NCBI GenBank assembly: GCA_022703505.1
Contig: JAKLDN010000010.1
Span: 1 to 64,000, forward strand
Reading direction: 5' to 3'
Origin: Spirochaetota bacterium
Lineage (GTDB): Bacteria > Spirochaetota > Spirochaetia > Treponematales > UBA12059
Length of the DNA: 64,000 bases
Under the pieces are notes generated by a model that had not been told where the DNA came from, ran no database searches, and saw only the letters and a list, made by a program, of their open reading frames with translations. Within the stretch, counting starts at the first letter, position 1; the number at the start of each line of letters is the position of its first letter. Of this stretch, positions 42,089-52,211 are shown piece by piece. Position numbers and translations under genes: made by a program.

Positions 42089-45000
42089 ATGAGGTTGAAT
42101 ACAGGCCGGTTTCCCATCGGACTTCATATCTTCACGATTCTTCTATTCCTGTTCGGGGGCTGTCGGAATCCCTTCTCCCCGGGCCTGGGGGAGAAGATCG
42201 ATATCACCCCTCCGTCGATCAGTCTCACAAGCCATCTGCCGGGAGGCTTCCTTCAGGGCGAGGTATCCTTCTCCGGCCTTGCCTCGGACGACCAGAAGAT
42301 CGCGGCGGTTCGCATATCATTCAACGGGGGGACCTCCTGGAGCGACGTGACCTCCTACGACACCGCGTCCAAGGTATGGCGTCATGACCTGGATACCACG
42401 TCGTACCCCAACGGATCCTTCAGGATCCGGCTTCGCGTGCTCGACGAGGCGGGGAAGCGCACGGACACGGAGGATCTGGTCTTCACCATCGACAACCTCC
42501 CGCCCCAGATAGAGATCCAGGTGCCCGCCATCAATCCCGCGACGTACGATCCTCTCCTGCCGCCGGAAATCGCCATGAACGGGGTCGTCATCGGTATCGT
42601 GACGGACCTCCAGGGTGTCGCCGTCGGGTACCCGCAGATCAAGTTCTGGAAAACCACCGATTCCGAGCCGGACTGGGATGACGTCATCGGCCTATCCGAG
42701 GTCAAGAAAACGACCGATTTCCGGTACCGACTCTCCGACGAGCATCCCGGCGAGGTCGGGACCTTCAACATGAGGCTCCGGGCCGTGGACGTGAGCGGCG
42801 GTGAGACCGTCGTCCCGCCCCTCGCCCAGGATCCCTATACAGTGAAAGTCATCAGCGGGGACGTACCTCCCGTGATCAACCTGGCCTTCACCTCCGGGGA
42901 CATCAACGTCGTCGCCGGGGGTACCTACGCCGGGGATGATTACGCCTTCCGCGTAACCGCGAATCACCCCAACGGAATCACCTCTGTGACCCTTGAGAGA
43001 ACCCGGGAGGGTGGCCCGACCGTTCCCGTATCCTGGGCGGCCGACGATCTGGGATCCCCGACCCGCACCCTGGACAGCCCGGTCCTTGCCGTGGCGCCTG
43101 ACGGCTCCGACGACGGGACCTACGAGTTCAGGATCGAGGCGGTCAGCTCCACCGGAAGCGTCGCAAATTACTACAAGACCGTCATCGTGGACGCCACACC
43201 TCCCAGCGTGGAGATCACGAACCTTTCGCCCACGGTGGTGGACGATACCGATCCCGGCAACCCGGTGGAATACATTAACGGAGTGATCCAGATCAACGCC
43301 CTGGCGACGGACGCCAACGCCGTGCTGGGCAGCAAGTGGTGGATGCTCCCCTCCGTCGATCCCGCCCCGGCGGACTACGACAGTCCCGGGGGAACCGCGT
43401 TCGCCACCTCGACCCCGTCCCTAACCCTGGATTCCACGTCCCTGCTGGATGGCACCGAGTACAAATTCTATATAATCTCCCGGGATCGGGCCCGGAACGA
43501 CACCCGCATCAGCCGGGTCTTGACGGTCAGCCAAGGGACGGACATTCCGACGGCGGTTGTAACGGACATCGACACCTCCGTCACCACGGCGGCCGGAGCC
43601 GGCGCGGGGGGAGTGAACCTCCTGGACACCAACGCCCGAATCCGAGGCATCCTGTCGGACGACGACCGGATCGACGTTTCCTCCGTGACTCTCAGCCTGA
43701 ACGGTGCCCCCGTGGGGACCCTCGACTCCCTGGGGCTCCCGGGGCGCAGCGTCTCCTTCTCCCACAACGTGGATTCCCTGGGGCAGGGGGTCCACTCCTT
43801 CGAGCTCGAGTTCGGCGACGACGCCTCCGTCAAGAGCGGGAAGCCCTCGGCCTCGGCCTCGATCGGTCCCGTGTACTTCGTGATCGACACCTCTCCGCCC
43901 TCGATCTCCGTCGTTTCGCCCGGGGTTGGAACCTTCCAGAGGGCGTCCTTCACCCTCTCGGGAACCGCGGCGGACGCGAACGGCCTGGCCACGGTGACGC
44001 CGGGAGGATCGGACGAGTACATCGAGGTAGCCTTCCCGGAGGCTCCGGGGACTTGGGTCCAGGTGCCGGTCGATTCCGGAACCCACGCGTGGTCCGTGAC
44101 CGTAGGGGGCGGGCCGTCGACTCTCTTCGGCGGTTCCTACGAAGGTCCCCGATCAGTCTCCATCCGCGCCCGGGACCGGTTCGGGAAGCTCTCCACGGCT
44201 TCATTCTCCTTCACGGTAGACACCGTAGCCCCGACCGCGGCCGTCTCCCTGCCCGCGGCGGACGCGTGGCTCTCGGGAGCCTCGGATTCCGTCCAGGGGA
44301 CCGCCTCGGACGCGACGAGTTCCGTATCCCAGGTCCGGTACTGGGTCGGCGACGAGGGAGCCTCACCGCCGGCGGATACTGCGGACTGGACCCTAGCCTC
44401 GGGAACGACCAGCTGGAACGGCTCTCTCAACCTTTCGGCCCTGGGGGAGGGGAGGACATCGGTCCATGCCCGGTCCCGGGACGCGGCCGGCAACTGGAGC
44501 GTATCCTCGGTCCGGACCTTCGGGATCGACCAGGCCGCCCCTGCCATCACGGAAACGGCCGTAGGCGCGGCTAGCGCGGGACGGAACGCGGCCTTCTCCC
44601 TGGGCGGCAACCTTTCGGACTCCAACGCCCTCGCGAACCTGACCGTTACCCAAACCAAGGGCGCGGATCCCGCCGTGGAGCTGTACAGCGGATCCGTGAC
44701 GGGAACCTCCCAAGCCTGGTCGATCTCCGACCTTCCCCGGAACCCCGCGATCCCCGCGAACCTGCTCCTGGAGGACGGGGTCTACACCTATGCCCTCACC
44801 GTTACAGATGCCGCGGGAAAGACCGCGGTCCTCGGGCGGACGATCACCGTGGACCTCACCGGACCCGACGTGGCCATCGTCGCCCCGACGCCTGGAGCCG
44901 CCGTCCAGGGCACCGCCCTATCCGCGAACGGCACCGCCGCGGATTTCGGCGGGGTGAGCCCCATAGCAGAAACCCGGTACGCGGTGACCGTGCCTCCGGC

Positions 45001-48000
45001 CCTTCCGCCCGCGGATTACGCGGCATGGACCGCCGCTTCGGGCGCGGCGTCCTGGACAGCGGCTCTGAGCTTCCTGCCCTCCGAGGAAGGTCCCCGGGTG
45101 CTCCACGTCGTGGCCCGGGATACCGCGGGCAACTGGAGCCCCGCCCCGGCCACGGCGGCCTTCAACCTGGATCAGGCGCCGCCGGAGGTTCAAGCCTTCG
45201 GTTTCGGTGTGGGAACCGTCAACACCGTCGGTGGCACCGGGTACGCCAAGGGGGATTTCTCCTTCTCCTTCACGGCCTACGACAGCAATGCCCTGGCCAA
45301 CGTCCGGGTAACACGGAACGGGACCCAGATCTTCGACGGAAACTACTCGACTACAAGCCAGCCCGTCACCGTTAACCAAACGGTGGGCGGCCCCGGACTC
45401 GCCGACGGCATCTACGAGTACATCCTCACGGTGACGGACATCGTCGGCAAGACCGCGACCCTGACCCGCAGCGTCGTCGTGGATACCGCGGGGCCCCTGG
45501 CGGAGATCGCCAGTCTAACCCCGGTGCTGTCGATGAGCGGCACCGATTACGTGAACGGGACCATCCGCTTCACCGCCTCCGCCTCGGACGGGAACGGCCT
45601 GACCGGGGTCAAGTGGTGGCTTCTGCCGGTCGCGGCTTCGGCCCCGGCGGATTACGACGCCGCCGGTGGCACCGCCTTCGGGGCGGCTCCGTACACGGCC
45701 ACGGTGGATACGACGAGCCTGTCCGATTCGACGGCCCATGTCCTGTACGTCATCGCCCGGGACCGGGCCCTCAACGACACCCAGACGACCCGGACCGTCA
45801 CGGTGGAGCAATCCACGGATATCCCCGCGGTGAGCTTGACCCATCCCGGGGCGGGCGCCTTCGTGGGCGCCGGCTACACGGTGCGGGGGACCGTGACGGA
45901 CGACGACGGCGTGGCAGCGGCCACGGTCCAGGTGAGCTACCACGACGGAAGCTCCTGGAGCGCCTGGGGTTCCGCGACGGTTACGGGGACCGGGCGGGAG
46001 CTGTCCTTCACCTATGTCCTGCCGGTCGGAATCGGGGCGGACGGCCCCAAGCAGGTACGGGCCCGGGCCGATGACGACGCGGCCGCCAAGCTGGGGGGCG
46101 ATCCCTCGGCTTCGGGAACCTCTTCGGACGTATCCTTCACCCTCGACACCCTTCCTCCCTCGGTTTCCATCCTGGTACCCGCGGCCGCCTCGGCCCGCAG
46201 GACCACCTTCACGGTCTCCGGAGAGGTGGTGGAACGCAACCTGGATACCCTGCGCCTGAGCCTCGACGGCGGGCCGCAGGTCGACGCGCCGGTCGTAGGA
46301 GTCGGTGAGACCAAGACCTGGTCCTATGACCTGCCCGGCGCGGATTTCGACGCCCTCGCCGAAGGCCCCCACACGATCTCCGTGGAAGCGGTGGACCGGG
46401 TGGGCCGGAGCCACACGGTGCAGCGGGTGTTCTACAAGGACACCTCGGGACCGGCGATATCCTTCACCTCCATCGTGGAGGGCGGGAACACCATCGTAAC
46501 CGAGACCTCCCCGGTACTGAGGGGCGCCTTCTCGGACGAGTACTCCGACATCGCCGGAACTTTCGAGTACCGGCTCGATTCCTCCCTGGATACGGACCCC
46601 TGGACCACCCTGGCGGTCACGGGTACGGGCAAAACCGTCGCATGGGCCGTGTCCGTGGACGCCTTGTCGGACGGAAGCCATACCGTCGACGTCCGGATCC
46701 TGGACGCGGTCGGAAACCTCCGTACCAAGGAGGATGTGGCCTTCCGCCTGGACCGGGCCCTTCCCGTCATCAACATCTCGGCGCCGGTTTCCGGGGGTAT
46801 CTACGGAGCCGTCGCGGCGGGTCCCGTGTTCACCCTTTCCGGGACCGCACAGGACGCCAACCTCGTCTCGGTCCGGGCCAAGCTGGGCTCCGGGCCGGAG
46901 ACGGACATCACCGGGGTCGTCGCGGGCGGCACCAGCACCTGGAACTATCCCGTGGCCAAGGCGGATTTCGACGCCCTGCCCGACGGAGGCGGCACCGTGA
47001 CCGTGACGGCCGTGGACGCCGCGGGGCGGACGTCCCAGACGGCGTGGACCTTCACGAAGGACACGACGGAGCCGGACGCGGCCTTCAACACCCTGGACCT
47101 CGGCGGCACGACGGTCCTGCAGGACAGCCAACCCCGGGTCCTGGGAAGCTTCTCCGACGCGTACGGCGTCGCCTCCATGGAAAGCCGGGTGGAGCGCTAC
47201 GATTATGCCGGCACCCTGTGGATCCTGGTGCAGGATTGGACCTCCCTGGGAGCTCCGGGCGGCCAAACCGTCGCCGCCTGGTCCAAGGACCTGGGAACCG
47301 CGGGCCTCAACCTGGCCGACGGGCGGTACCGGATCGCGGTCCGGGCCTCCGACCGGGCGGTCCCGGACGCGAACGTCCGGACGACCGCGGCCGTTGAATT
47401 CCGGATCGACCGGAACAACCCGTCCCTGACCCTGAATCCCGGCGGACTCTTCCAGAGGACCGATTTCCCCATAAGCGGCACGGCTTCGGACCTGAACACC
47501 ATCGCCTCGGTGCGGGCCAAGGTCGGGGACGGGGACTTCTCCTCCGGGACGGTGACGTCAGCGTCCACCTCCAACGGATTCGCGACCTGGACGGTCACGG
47601 TACCGACAGGGGGTCTCACTCCGGGATCCTATACGGTGTACGTGGAGGCGGAGGACGGGGCCGGCAGGAAAAGCCAGCTGACCCGGGAGTTCAGTTTCGA
47701 CGGAACGCCCCCGGTCGTCTCCATCAGCGAGCCCCCGAACGGCAGCCGTGTAAACGGCCTGGTGACCGTGCGGGGCACGACTTCGGATGACAATGCCGTG
47801 GCCCTGGTCCAATACAGGATCGGGAACGGTGCGACCACCTGGCAGACCGCGGGATTGGGAGGGGGGCTCTATAGCTGGAGCTACACCTTCTCGAACATCA
47901 ACACCTACGCGAACACCTCGGACGTCACGGAGGTCGATCCCCTGACCGGCCTTCCCGCCTCGGGCACGAACGTCTGGGCCCTGCCTTTCCAGGTCCGGGT

Positions 48001-51000
48001 CACGGACGTGGCGGGCAATACCACGGAAGAACTATCCTACCGGCTCCTGGTGGACCCCGACATGGACGCCCCCGTGGTGACCATCATAAGTCCCATGAAC
48101 GACCAGATCGTCGGCGGCGAGGTTCGGGTTTCCGGCTACGCTTCCGACGACGACTGGGTGCGGAGCGTCGAGCTTCGGGTCGACCCCACCGGAACGGGGA
48201 CTTCCTTCGGGGCCTGGGAGCCCGCGACCATGGTGAACCAGGGCACCCAGGTGAACTGGTTCAAGAACATCAACACCTCCGGGGAGCTCAACCCCGCGGC
48301 CGGAACGATCCGGGACGTCCGGATCCAGGTCCGTGCCTACGATTCCAAGGACTACGGGGTGACCCCGGGGATCACGGGGGACACGGTCGAGCTGAACGTC
48401 AAGTTCGACAGCGGAGTGCCGGTTATCCAGAACGTCCGGGTATTCCGAAACGGTTCCGAGGTCGAGTACGCGGCGGGTGTCCGTGCGGCGGGGATCTTCT
48501 CGGTCCGGGCGAGCGTCCGGGACGAGGGAGGCATCGCCAGCATCAAGTGGCGCCGGGAAGGCCAGACGGTCTTCACGAACATCCTGGCCGATCCCGCGTA
48601 CACGACCCCTCCGACGGAACGGACCGCCGGATTTTTCGAAGTCGGGCGGAAGTACCTGATCACCTCGGCGGGCACGACGGACTTCACGGCGATCGGAGCA
48701 AGCAGCAACACCCCTGGGATCTCCTTCCTGGCTACGGGTATGGGCGCCGGGACCGGCACCGCCTACGAAGCGATCGGACCCTTGGCGGATCCCACCAACC
48801 AGTACTTCCAGTACGAGGTGGAGATCGAGATCGACTCCACGACGGTCAACGCGGGGCAGTACGCGGGCACCACGGGGTTCTTCTCCCTTGACCTGCAGGC
48901 CACGGACAACGCGACCCCCACGCCGTACCTGACCCAGGCCAGCCTGAACATCCAGATCGACAACTACTTCCCCTTCGGGGAGTACAGCTCGTCCGCGAGA
49001 GCCTCCACGGCGAATTACTACATCCAGGGCCGGGCCTGGGATTCCGGGACCGGATCGGGAAGCATCCAGGGCATCGACCGTGTGGTGGTCTACTTCTACA
49101 AGAACGGGGTATACATCGCCCCCGACGGAGGGGCTTTCAACGGTACCACCCGTACCCTCAAGGACATGACCGCGGGCGGAACCCTCCAGACGGTTGTATT
49201 CCCTGCGGACGCCGCTTCAGGGATCGTCATCGACGGCAACGAGGTGACCTCGGATCTTGACGGCAGCGGGTACATTGAAGGTTTCACCGACGACGGGATC
49301 TACAAGAATTGGTACGCCATTTACGACACCACTCAATTGGGCGACGGTCCTATGGACGTGCACTACGTAGTCGTAGACCGGGCCGGGAACTCGACCCGGT
49401 ATGTCCAAGCAGTCTACATCCGGAACAACGCGCCCCGGATCACCGGCGTCGTCATCGGCACCGATGTGGACGGAAACGGGACGGTCGGGGACATCGCCTC
49501 CGGGGAGAGTCGCCGGATCGCGGCGGCCTACGGGACGACGAACTTCACGGTCCGCAACGAACGTCTGGCCTTCGAGGCCGAGACGGCGGGCGGGAATCTT
49601 CCGAACCGCTACTCCATCGGCTACGTGACCGGCACTGCGTCCGTCGGGGCCGCGGCGCTGGTTCCCGGGAGCGTCTATACGATCGAGACCGCCGGAACCA
49701 CAAACTGGACCCTCCTGGGCGCCCCGGACAACCTGGCGGGCACGACCTTCGTGGCCGGCGGCTCGGGTGCCGGGACCGGCACCGCGACGGGCTACACGAT
49801 CGTCCAGAAGAACACCGCACCGTACACCTCGGCTACCCTGACCCTGGACGATTTCACGGGCATGCCCGACACGGCAGCGGCCAACGAGGCGCGCTTCGTG
49901 GTGAAGGTCTACGACACGACCGTTGCCGCGGGAACGGAGGCGGACCAGCTGGCCGACGCCGTGGTGATCGGCCTCAGTATCGACAATGTGGACGACCTCG
50001 CGCCCGGCATAACGGCTGCACCCTTCGGCCGCGAATACACGTCCCCGGCCAGCTTCTCCGACGCGGACAAGGCGCTGAAGGACGTGGACGCCTACACGGA
50101 AAACCTCGTCACCTCAGGCAGCGGGGTCTCCCTCGTGAAACACGGGTACGCTCAGTACGCCCTGCATTCCGGGGACGGGGACGCGGATGTCAGCGGCAAG
50201 GTCGTATTCCTCGGAAAGGCGGCGGACAACCAGAGGATCGCCCGGATCACGGTCCAGATCCCCGGATATAACGGGGGGGCCGCCTTCGACATCGCCCTCT
50301 GGGACGGATCGGCCCTGTCCGCGGCCGCGGCGGGTCGGACCTTGGCCGACGTGGCCGCGGGGACCTCGGACTGGGGCTTCGAGGCGGAGGCCGGCAGCCA
50401 AGCCGTGACCGAGACATACGGCCACGTGCTCAACTGGAAGTTCGCCTGGAACTCCGCGGCCCTCTCCACCGTGACCGCCCCGGACGTCATCGTGACCTTT
50501 ACGGCCTACGACGCGGGACCCTCGGGGGGCAACAGCTCCTCCGGGGATTTGACCGTGGACGTGGTGCCGTACATCACGAAGATCTCCAATCCGACGGGGC
50601 AGGGCGGTCTGTCGGATACGGTGATCCGCAGCTCCCGGGGCCGGTACAGCATCGAGTACCACGCTACGAACCATTTCCGCGCCAGCGGTTTCAACTTGTC
50701 CGGGGCGGTCGCCCATGTCAGCTCCGCGGCCATCGACATCCAGCCCGGGACGACGAATCTCACCGTTGCCGCGACGACGGCGACGACCGTCGATATACGG
50801 AAGAACTTCTCTCTCTCGGGCTACTTGACGGTCTTCGTGAACGGTATACCCAGCATCAACAATCTGAACGATACCGGCCAGGCCTACCACTCCGAAGCCG
50901 CCGTGGGAGATCCGCGTTCGACCTTGTGGACCGATGATCGGTATCTGACGGTTTGGAATCTGACCCAGGTTCTCCCTGCGGTCACCAACCAGACCTTCTA

Positions 51001-52198
51001 CTACCCGTCCATGGTCATGAACGGAAACCAGCCGCTTTTCAGCTACGCCAACGACAACGACGGGTATACCTATAGGACCACGGGGGTCGCGGCCTCATCC
51101 CAGCGGGGAGGCATCTGGTTCGAGCGCCACACGGCCTTGGCCCGGTCGGCGGGGGGAATCTACTGGATCCTCTCGGTCCAGGACGCCGTCGGCACCGGGG
51201 GCATCGGGTACCTCTACCTCAACCGGGACCGGAACGTGAACGCCCTCCTGGGCGACACCCAGAACAACAACCACTTCGAAATCATAGGTCTGGATTACAC
51301 GAGCCGGCAGATGAACCGGATACGGTATCCCAAGCTCATTGTCGAGGGACCGGACAACGCGACGAACATCTACATCTCGTACTACGACGCCCATCCCTCC
51401 CGCCGTGAACTTTCCTTCGTCTCCTTCCAGGCGTCCACGGCGACGGCCTCGAATCTCACTCAGCCCGCGAACGACGCGGCCCGGGCCGCCCAGGTCCAAG
51501 TCATCCCGAACACGGCGAACGCCAGCAGCGAGTACTTCGACATGGTCCGGATCGGGGCGGCGGAGGTCGCGGTGGCCTACTTCGACGAGACCGCCGGAGT
51601 CCTGAAGCTCCAGTATTCGGGAGACGCCTGGAACGCGAACAACCAGAGCGGAGCCGGGACCTGGACGGAGTTGACCGTGGACGACAGCGTCCTGACGGGA
51701 TCCCATGTGTCCATGACCGTCGGCCAGAGGAGCGGTACGACCTACCTCTACCTGGCGTACCACGACGCCGCGGAGACGGCCCTGAAATTCGCGCAGATCG
51801 ATTGGACCACGAAGGCCGTCACGAAGTCGGTGATCGACAACCGGTTCTCCGTGGGTACTCGGACCAACGTCTTCGTGATCGATGAGCTGCCCTACGTATC
51901 CTTCTATTCCGATTCGTACAGCGGCACCCGGAATTCCATCCGGCTGGCCTACCCCGTGGCCGCCAACGGCCGTACAGCGGCGGAGAACATCCTGCAGCCC
52001 GGGGCCGACGTCAACGAGGAGTACACGGGCGACTGGGAAGTAGCCGCGGTACCGGCCGTCACGGTCCCCAAAGGAGGGATCGAGCAGTTCAATCGAACCC
52101 AGTTGAACCAGTACACCAACGGAGCGTCCGTCCTGCCCGTCGTCGGCTGGCTTGCGGATCGGATCGAGTACGCCGAGCTCCAGCCGACTGCGCCGTGA
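42089..52198 (+). CDS. Giant Ig-repeat surface lipoprotein
   Basis: A 3369-residue protein, the largest here. The signal peptide ends in lipobox FGGC (Cys25). From about residue 35 to 2150 it is a chain of roughly 90-residue bacterial Ig-like domains, many with a repeated pattern such as VRGTVTDDDGV, DNLPPQIEI and DAAGNWSVSSVRTF. Two related inserts near 2185-2230 and 2524-2570 (GTTDFTAIGA, GTTNWTLLGA, then GAGTGTA) look like motifs of phage tail proteins. Residues from about 2900 contain propeller-like repeats (YISYYDAHP, YLAYHDAAET, YVSFYSDSYS). It is probably anchored in the outer membrane and adhesive. It is first in the sigma-54 operon. Confidence 0.85.
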   Translation: MRLNTGRFPIGLHIFTILLFLFGGCRNPFSPGLGEKIDITPPSISLTSHLPGGFLQGEVSFSGLASDDQKIAAVRISFNGGTSWSDVTSYDTASKVWRHDLDTTSYPNGSFRIRLRVLDEAGKRTDTEDLVFTIDNLPPQIEIQVPAINPATYDPLLPPEIAMNGVVIGIVTDLQGVAVGYPQIKFWKTTDSEPDWDDVIGLSEVKKTTDFRYRLSDEHPGEVGTFNMRLRAVDVSGGETVVPPLAQDPYTVKVISGDVPPVINLAFTSGDINVVAGGTYAGDDYAFRVTANHPNGITSVTLERTREGGPTVPVSWAADDLGSPTRTLDSPVLAVAPDGSDDGTYEFRIEAVSSTGSVANYYKTVIVDATPPSVEITNLSPTVVDDTDPGNPVEYINGVIQINALATDANAVLGSKWWMLPSVDPAPADYDSPGGTAFATSTPSLTLDSTSLLDGTEYKFYIISRDRARNDTRISRVLTVSQGTDIPTAVVTDIDTSVTTAAGAGAGGVNLLDTNARIRGILSDDDRIDVSSVTLSLNGAPVGTLDSLGLPGRSVSFSHNVDSLGQGVHSFELEFGDDASVKSGKPSASASIGPVYFVIDTSPPSISVVSPGVGTFQRASFTLSGTAADANGLATVTPGGSDEYIEVAFPEAPGTWVQVPVDSGTHAWSVTVGGGPSTLFGGSYEGPRSVSIRARDRFGKLSTASFSFTVDTVAPTAAVSLPAADAWLSGASDSVQGTASDATSSVSQVRYWVGDEGASPPADTADWTLASGTTSWNGSLNLSALGEGRTSVHARSRDAAGNWSVSSVRTFGIDQAAPAITETAVGAASAGRNAAFSLGGNLSDSNALANLTVTQTKGADPAVELYSGSVTGTSQAWSISDLPRNPAIPANLLLEDGVYTYALTVTDAAGKTAVLGRTITVDLTGPDVAIVAPTPGAAVQGTALSANGTAADFGGVSPIAETRYAVTVPPALPPADYAAWTAASGAASWTAALSFLPSEEGPRVLHVVARDTAGNWSPAPATAAFNLDQAPPEVQAFGFGVGTVNTVGGTGYAKGDFSFSFTAYDSNALANVRVTRNGTQIFDGNYSTTSQPVTVNQTVGGPGLADGIYEYILTVTDIVGKTATLTRSVVVDTAGPLAEIASLTPVLSMSGTDYVNGTIRFTASASDGNGLTGVKWWLLPVAASAPADYDAAGGTAFGAAPYTATVDTTSLSDSTAHVLYVIARDRALNDTQTTRTVTVEQSTDIPAVSLTHPGAGAFVGAGYTVRGTVTDDDGVAAATVQVSYHDGSSWSAWGSATVTGTGRELSFTYVLPVGIGADGPKQVRARADDDAAAKLGGDPSASGTSSDVSFTLDTLPPSVSILVPAAASARRTTFTVSGEVVERNLDTLRLSLDGGPQVDAPVVGVGETKTWSYDLPGADFDALAEGPHTISVEAVDRVGRSHTVQRVFYKDTSGPAISFTSIVEGGNTIVTETSPVLRGAFSDEYSDIAGTFEYRLDSSLDTDPWTTLAVTGTGKTVAWAVSVDALSDGSHTVDVRILDAVGNLRTKEDVAFRLDRALPVINISAPVSGGIYGAVAAGPVFTLSGTAQDANLVSVRAKLGSGPETDITGVVAGGTSTWNYPVAKADFDALPDGGGTVTVTAVDAAGRTSQTAWTFTKDTTEPDAAFNTLDLGGTTVLQDSQPRVLGSFSDAYGVASMESRVERYDYAGTLWILVQDWTSLGAPGGQTVAAWSKDLGTAGLNLADGRYRIAVRASDRAVPDANVRTTAAVEFRIDRNNPSLTLNPGGLFQRTDFPISGTASDLNTIASVRAKVGDGDFSSGTVTSASTSNGFATWTVTVPTGGLTPGSYTVYVEAEDGAGRKSQLTREFSFDGTPPVVSISEPPNGSRVNGLVTVRGTTSDDNAVALVQYRIGNGATTWQTAGLGGGLYSWSYTFSNINTYANTSDVTEVDPLTGLPASGTNVWALPFQVRVTDVAGNTTEELSYRLLVDPDMDAPVVTIISPMNDQIVGGEVRVSGYASDDDWVRSVELRVDPTGTGTSFGAWEPATMVNQGTQVNWFKNINTSGELNPAAGTIRDVRIQVRAYDSKDYGVTPGITGDTVELNVKFDSGVPVIQNVRVFRNGSEVEYAAGVRAAGIFSVRASVRDEGGIASIKWRREGQTVFTNILADPAYTTPPTERTAGFFEVGRKYLITSAGTTDFTAIGASSNTPGISFLATGMGAGTGTAYEAIGPLADPTNQYFQYEVEIEIDSTTVNAGQYAGTTGFFSLDLQATDNATPTPYLTQASLNIQIDNYFPFGEYSSSARASTANYYIQGRAWDSGTGSGSIQGIDRVVVYFYKNGVYIAPDGGAFNGTTRTLKDMTAGGTLQTVVFPADAASGIVIDGNEVTSDLDGSGYIEGFTDDGIYKNWYAIYDTTQLGDGPMDVHYVVVDRAGNSTRYVQAVYIRNNAPRITGVVIGTDVDGNGTVGDIASGESRRIAAAYGTTNFTVRNERLAFEAETAGGNLPNRYSIGYVTGTASVGAAALVPGSVYTIETAGTTNWTLLGAPDNLAGTTFVAGGSGAGTGTATGYTIVQKNTAPYTSATLTLDDFTGMPDTAAANEARFVVKVYDTTVAAGTEADQLADAVVIGLSIDNVDDLAPGITAAPFGREYTSPASFSDADKALKDVDAYTENLVTSGSGVSLVKHGYAQYALHSGDGDADVSGKVVFLGKAADNQRIARITVQIPGYNGGAAFDIALWDGSALSAAAAGRTLADVAAGTSDWGFEAEAGSQAVTETYGHVLNWKFAWNSAALSTVTAPDVIVTFTAYDAGPSGGNSSSGDLTVDVVPYITKISNPTGQGGLSDTVIRSSRGRYSIEYHATNHFRASGFNLSGAVAHVSSAAIDIQPGTTNLTVAATTATTVDIRKNFSLSGYLTVFVNGIPSINNLNDTGQAYHSEAAVGDPRSTLWTDDRYLTVWNLTQVLPAVTNQTFYYPSMVMNGNQPLFSYANDNDGYTYRTTGVAASSQRGGIWFERHTALARSAGGIYWILSVQDAVGTGGIGYLYLNRDRNVNALLGDTQNNNHFEIIGLDYTSRQMNRIRYPKLIVEGPDNATNIYISYYDAHPSRRELSFVSFQASTATASNLTQPANDAARAAQVQVIPNTANASSEYFDMVRIGAAEVAVAYFDETAGVLKLQYSGDAWNANNQSGAGTWTELTVDDSVLTGSHVSMTVGQRSGTTYLYLAYHDAAETALKFAQIDWTTKAVTKSVIDNRFSVGTRTNVFVIDELPYVSFYSDSYSGTRNSIRLAYPVAANGRTAAENILQPGADVNEEYTGDWEVAAVPAVTVPKGGIEQFNRTQLNQYTNGASVLPVVGWLADRIEYAELQPTAP

Positions 52199-52211
52199 CG
52201 GGAGGACGAAG

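Noticed and set aside
48630-49800. Prophage, suggested by tail-fibre-like motifs
   Set aside because: No capsid, terminase, integrase or lysis gene is near. The motifs lie inside a bacterial lipoprotein.
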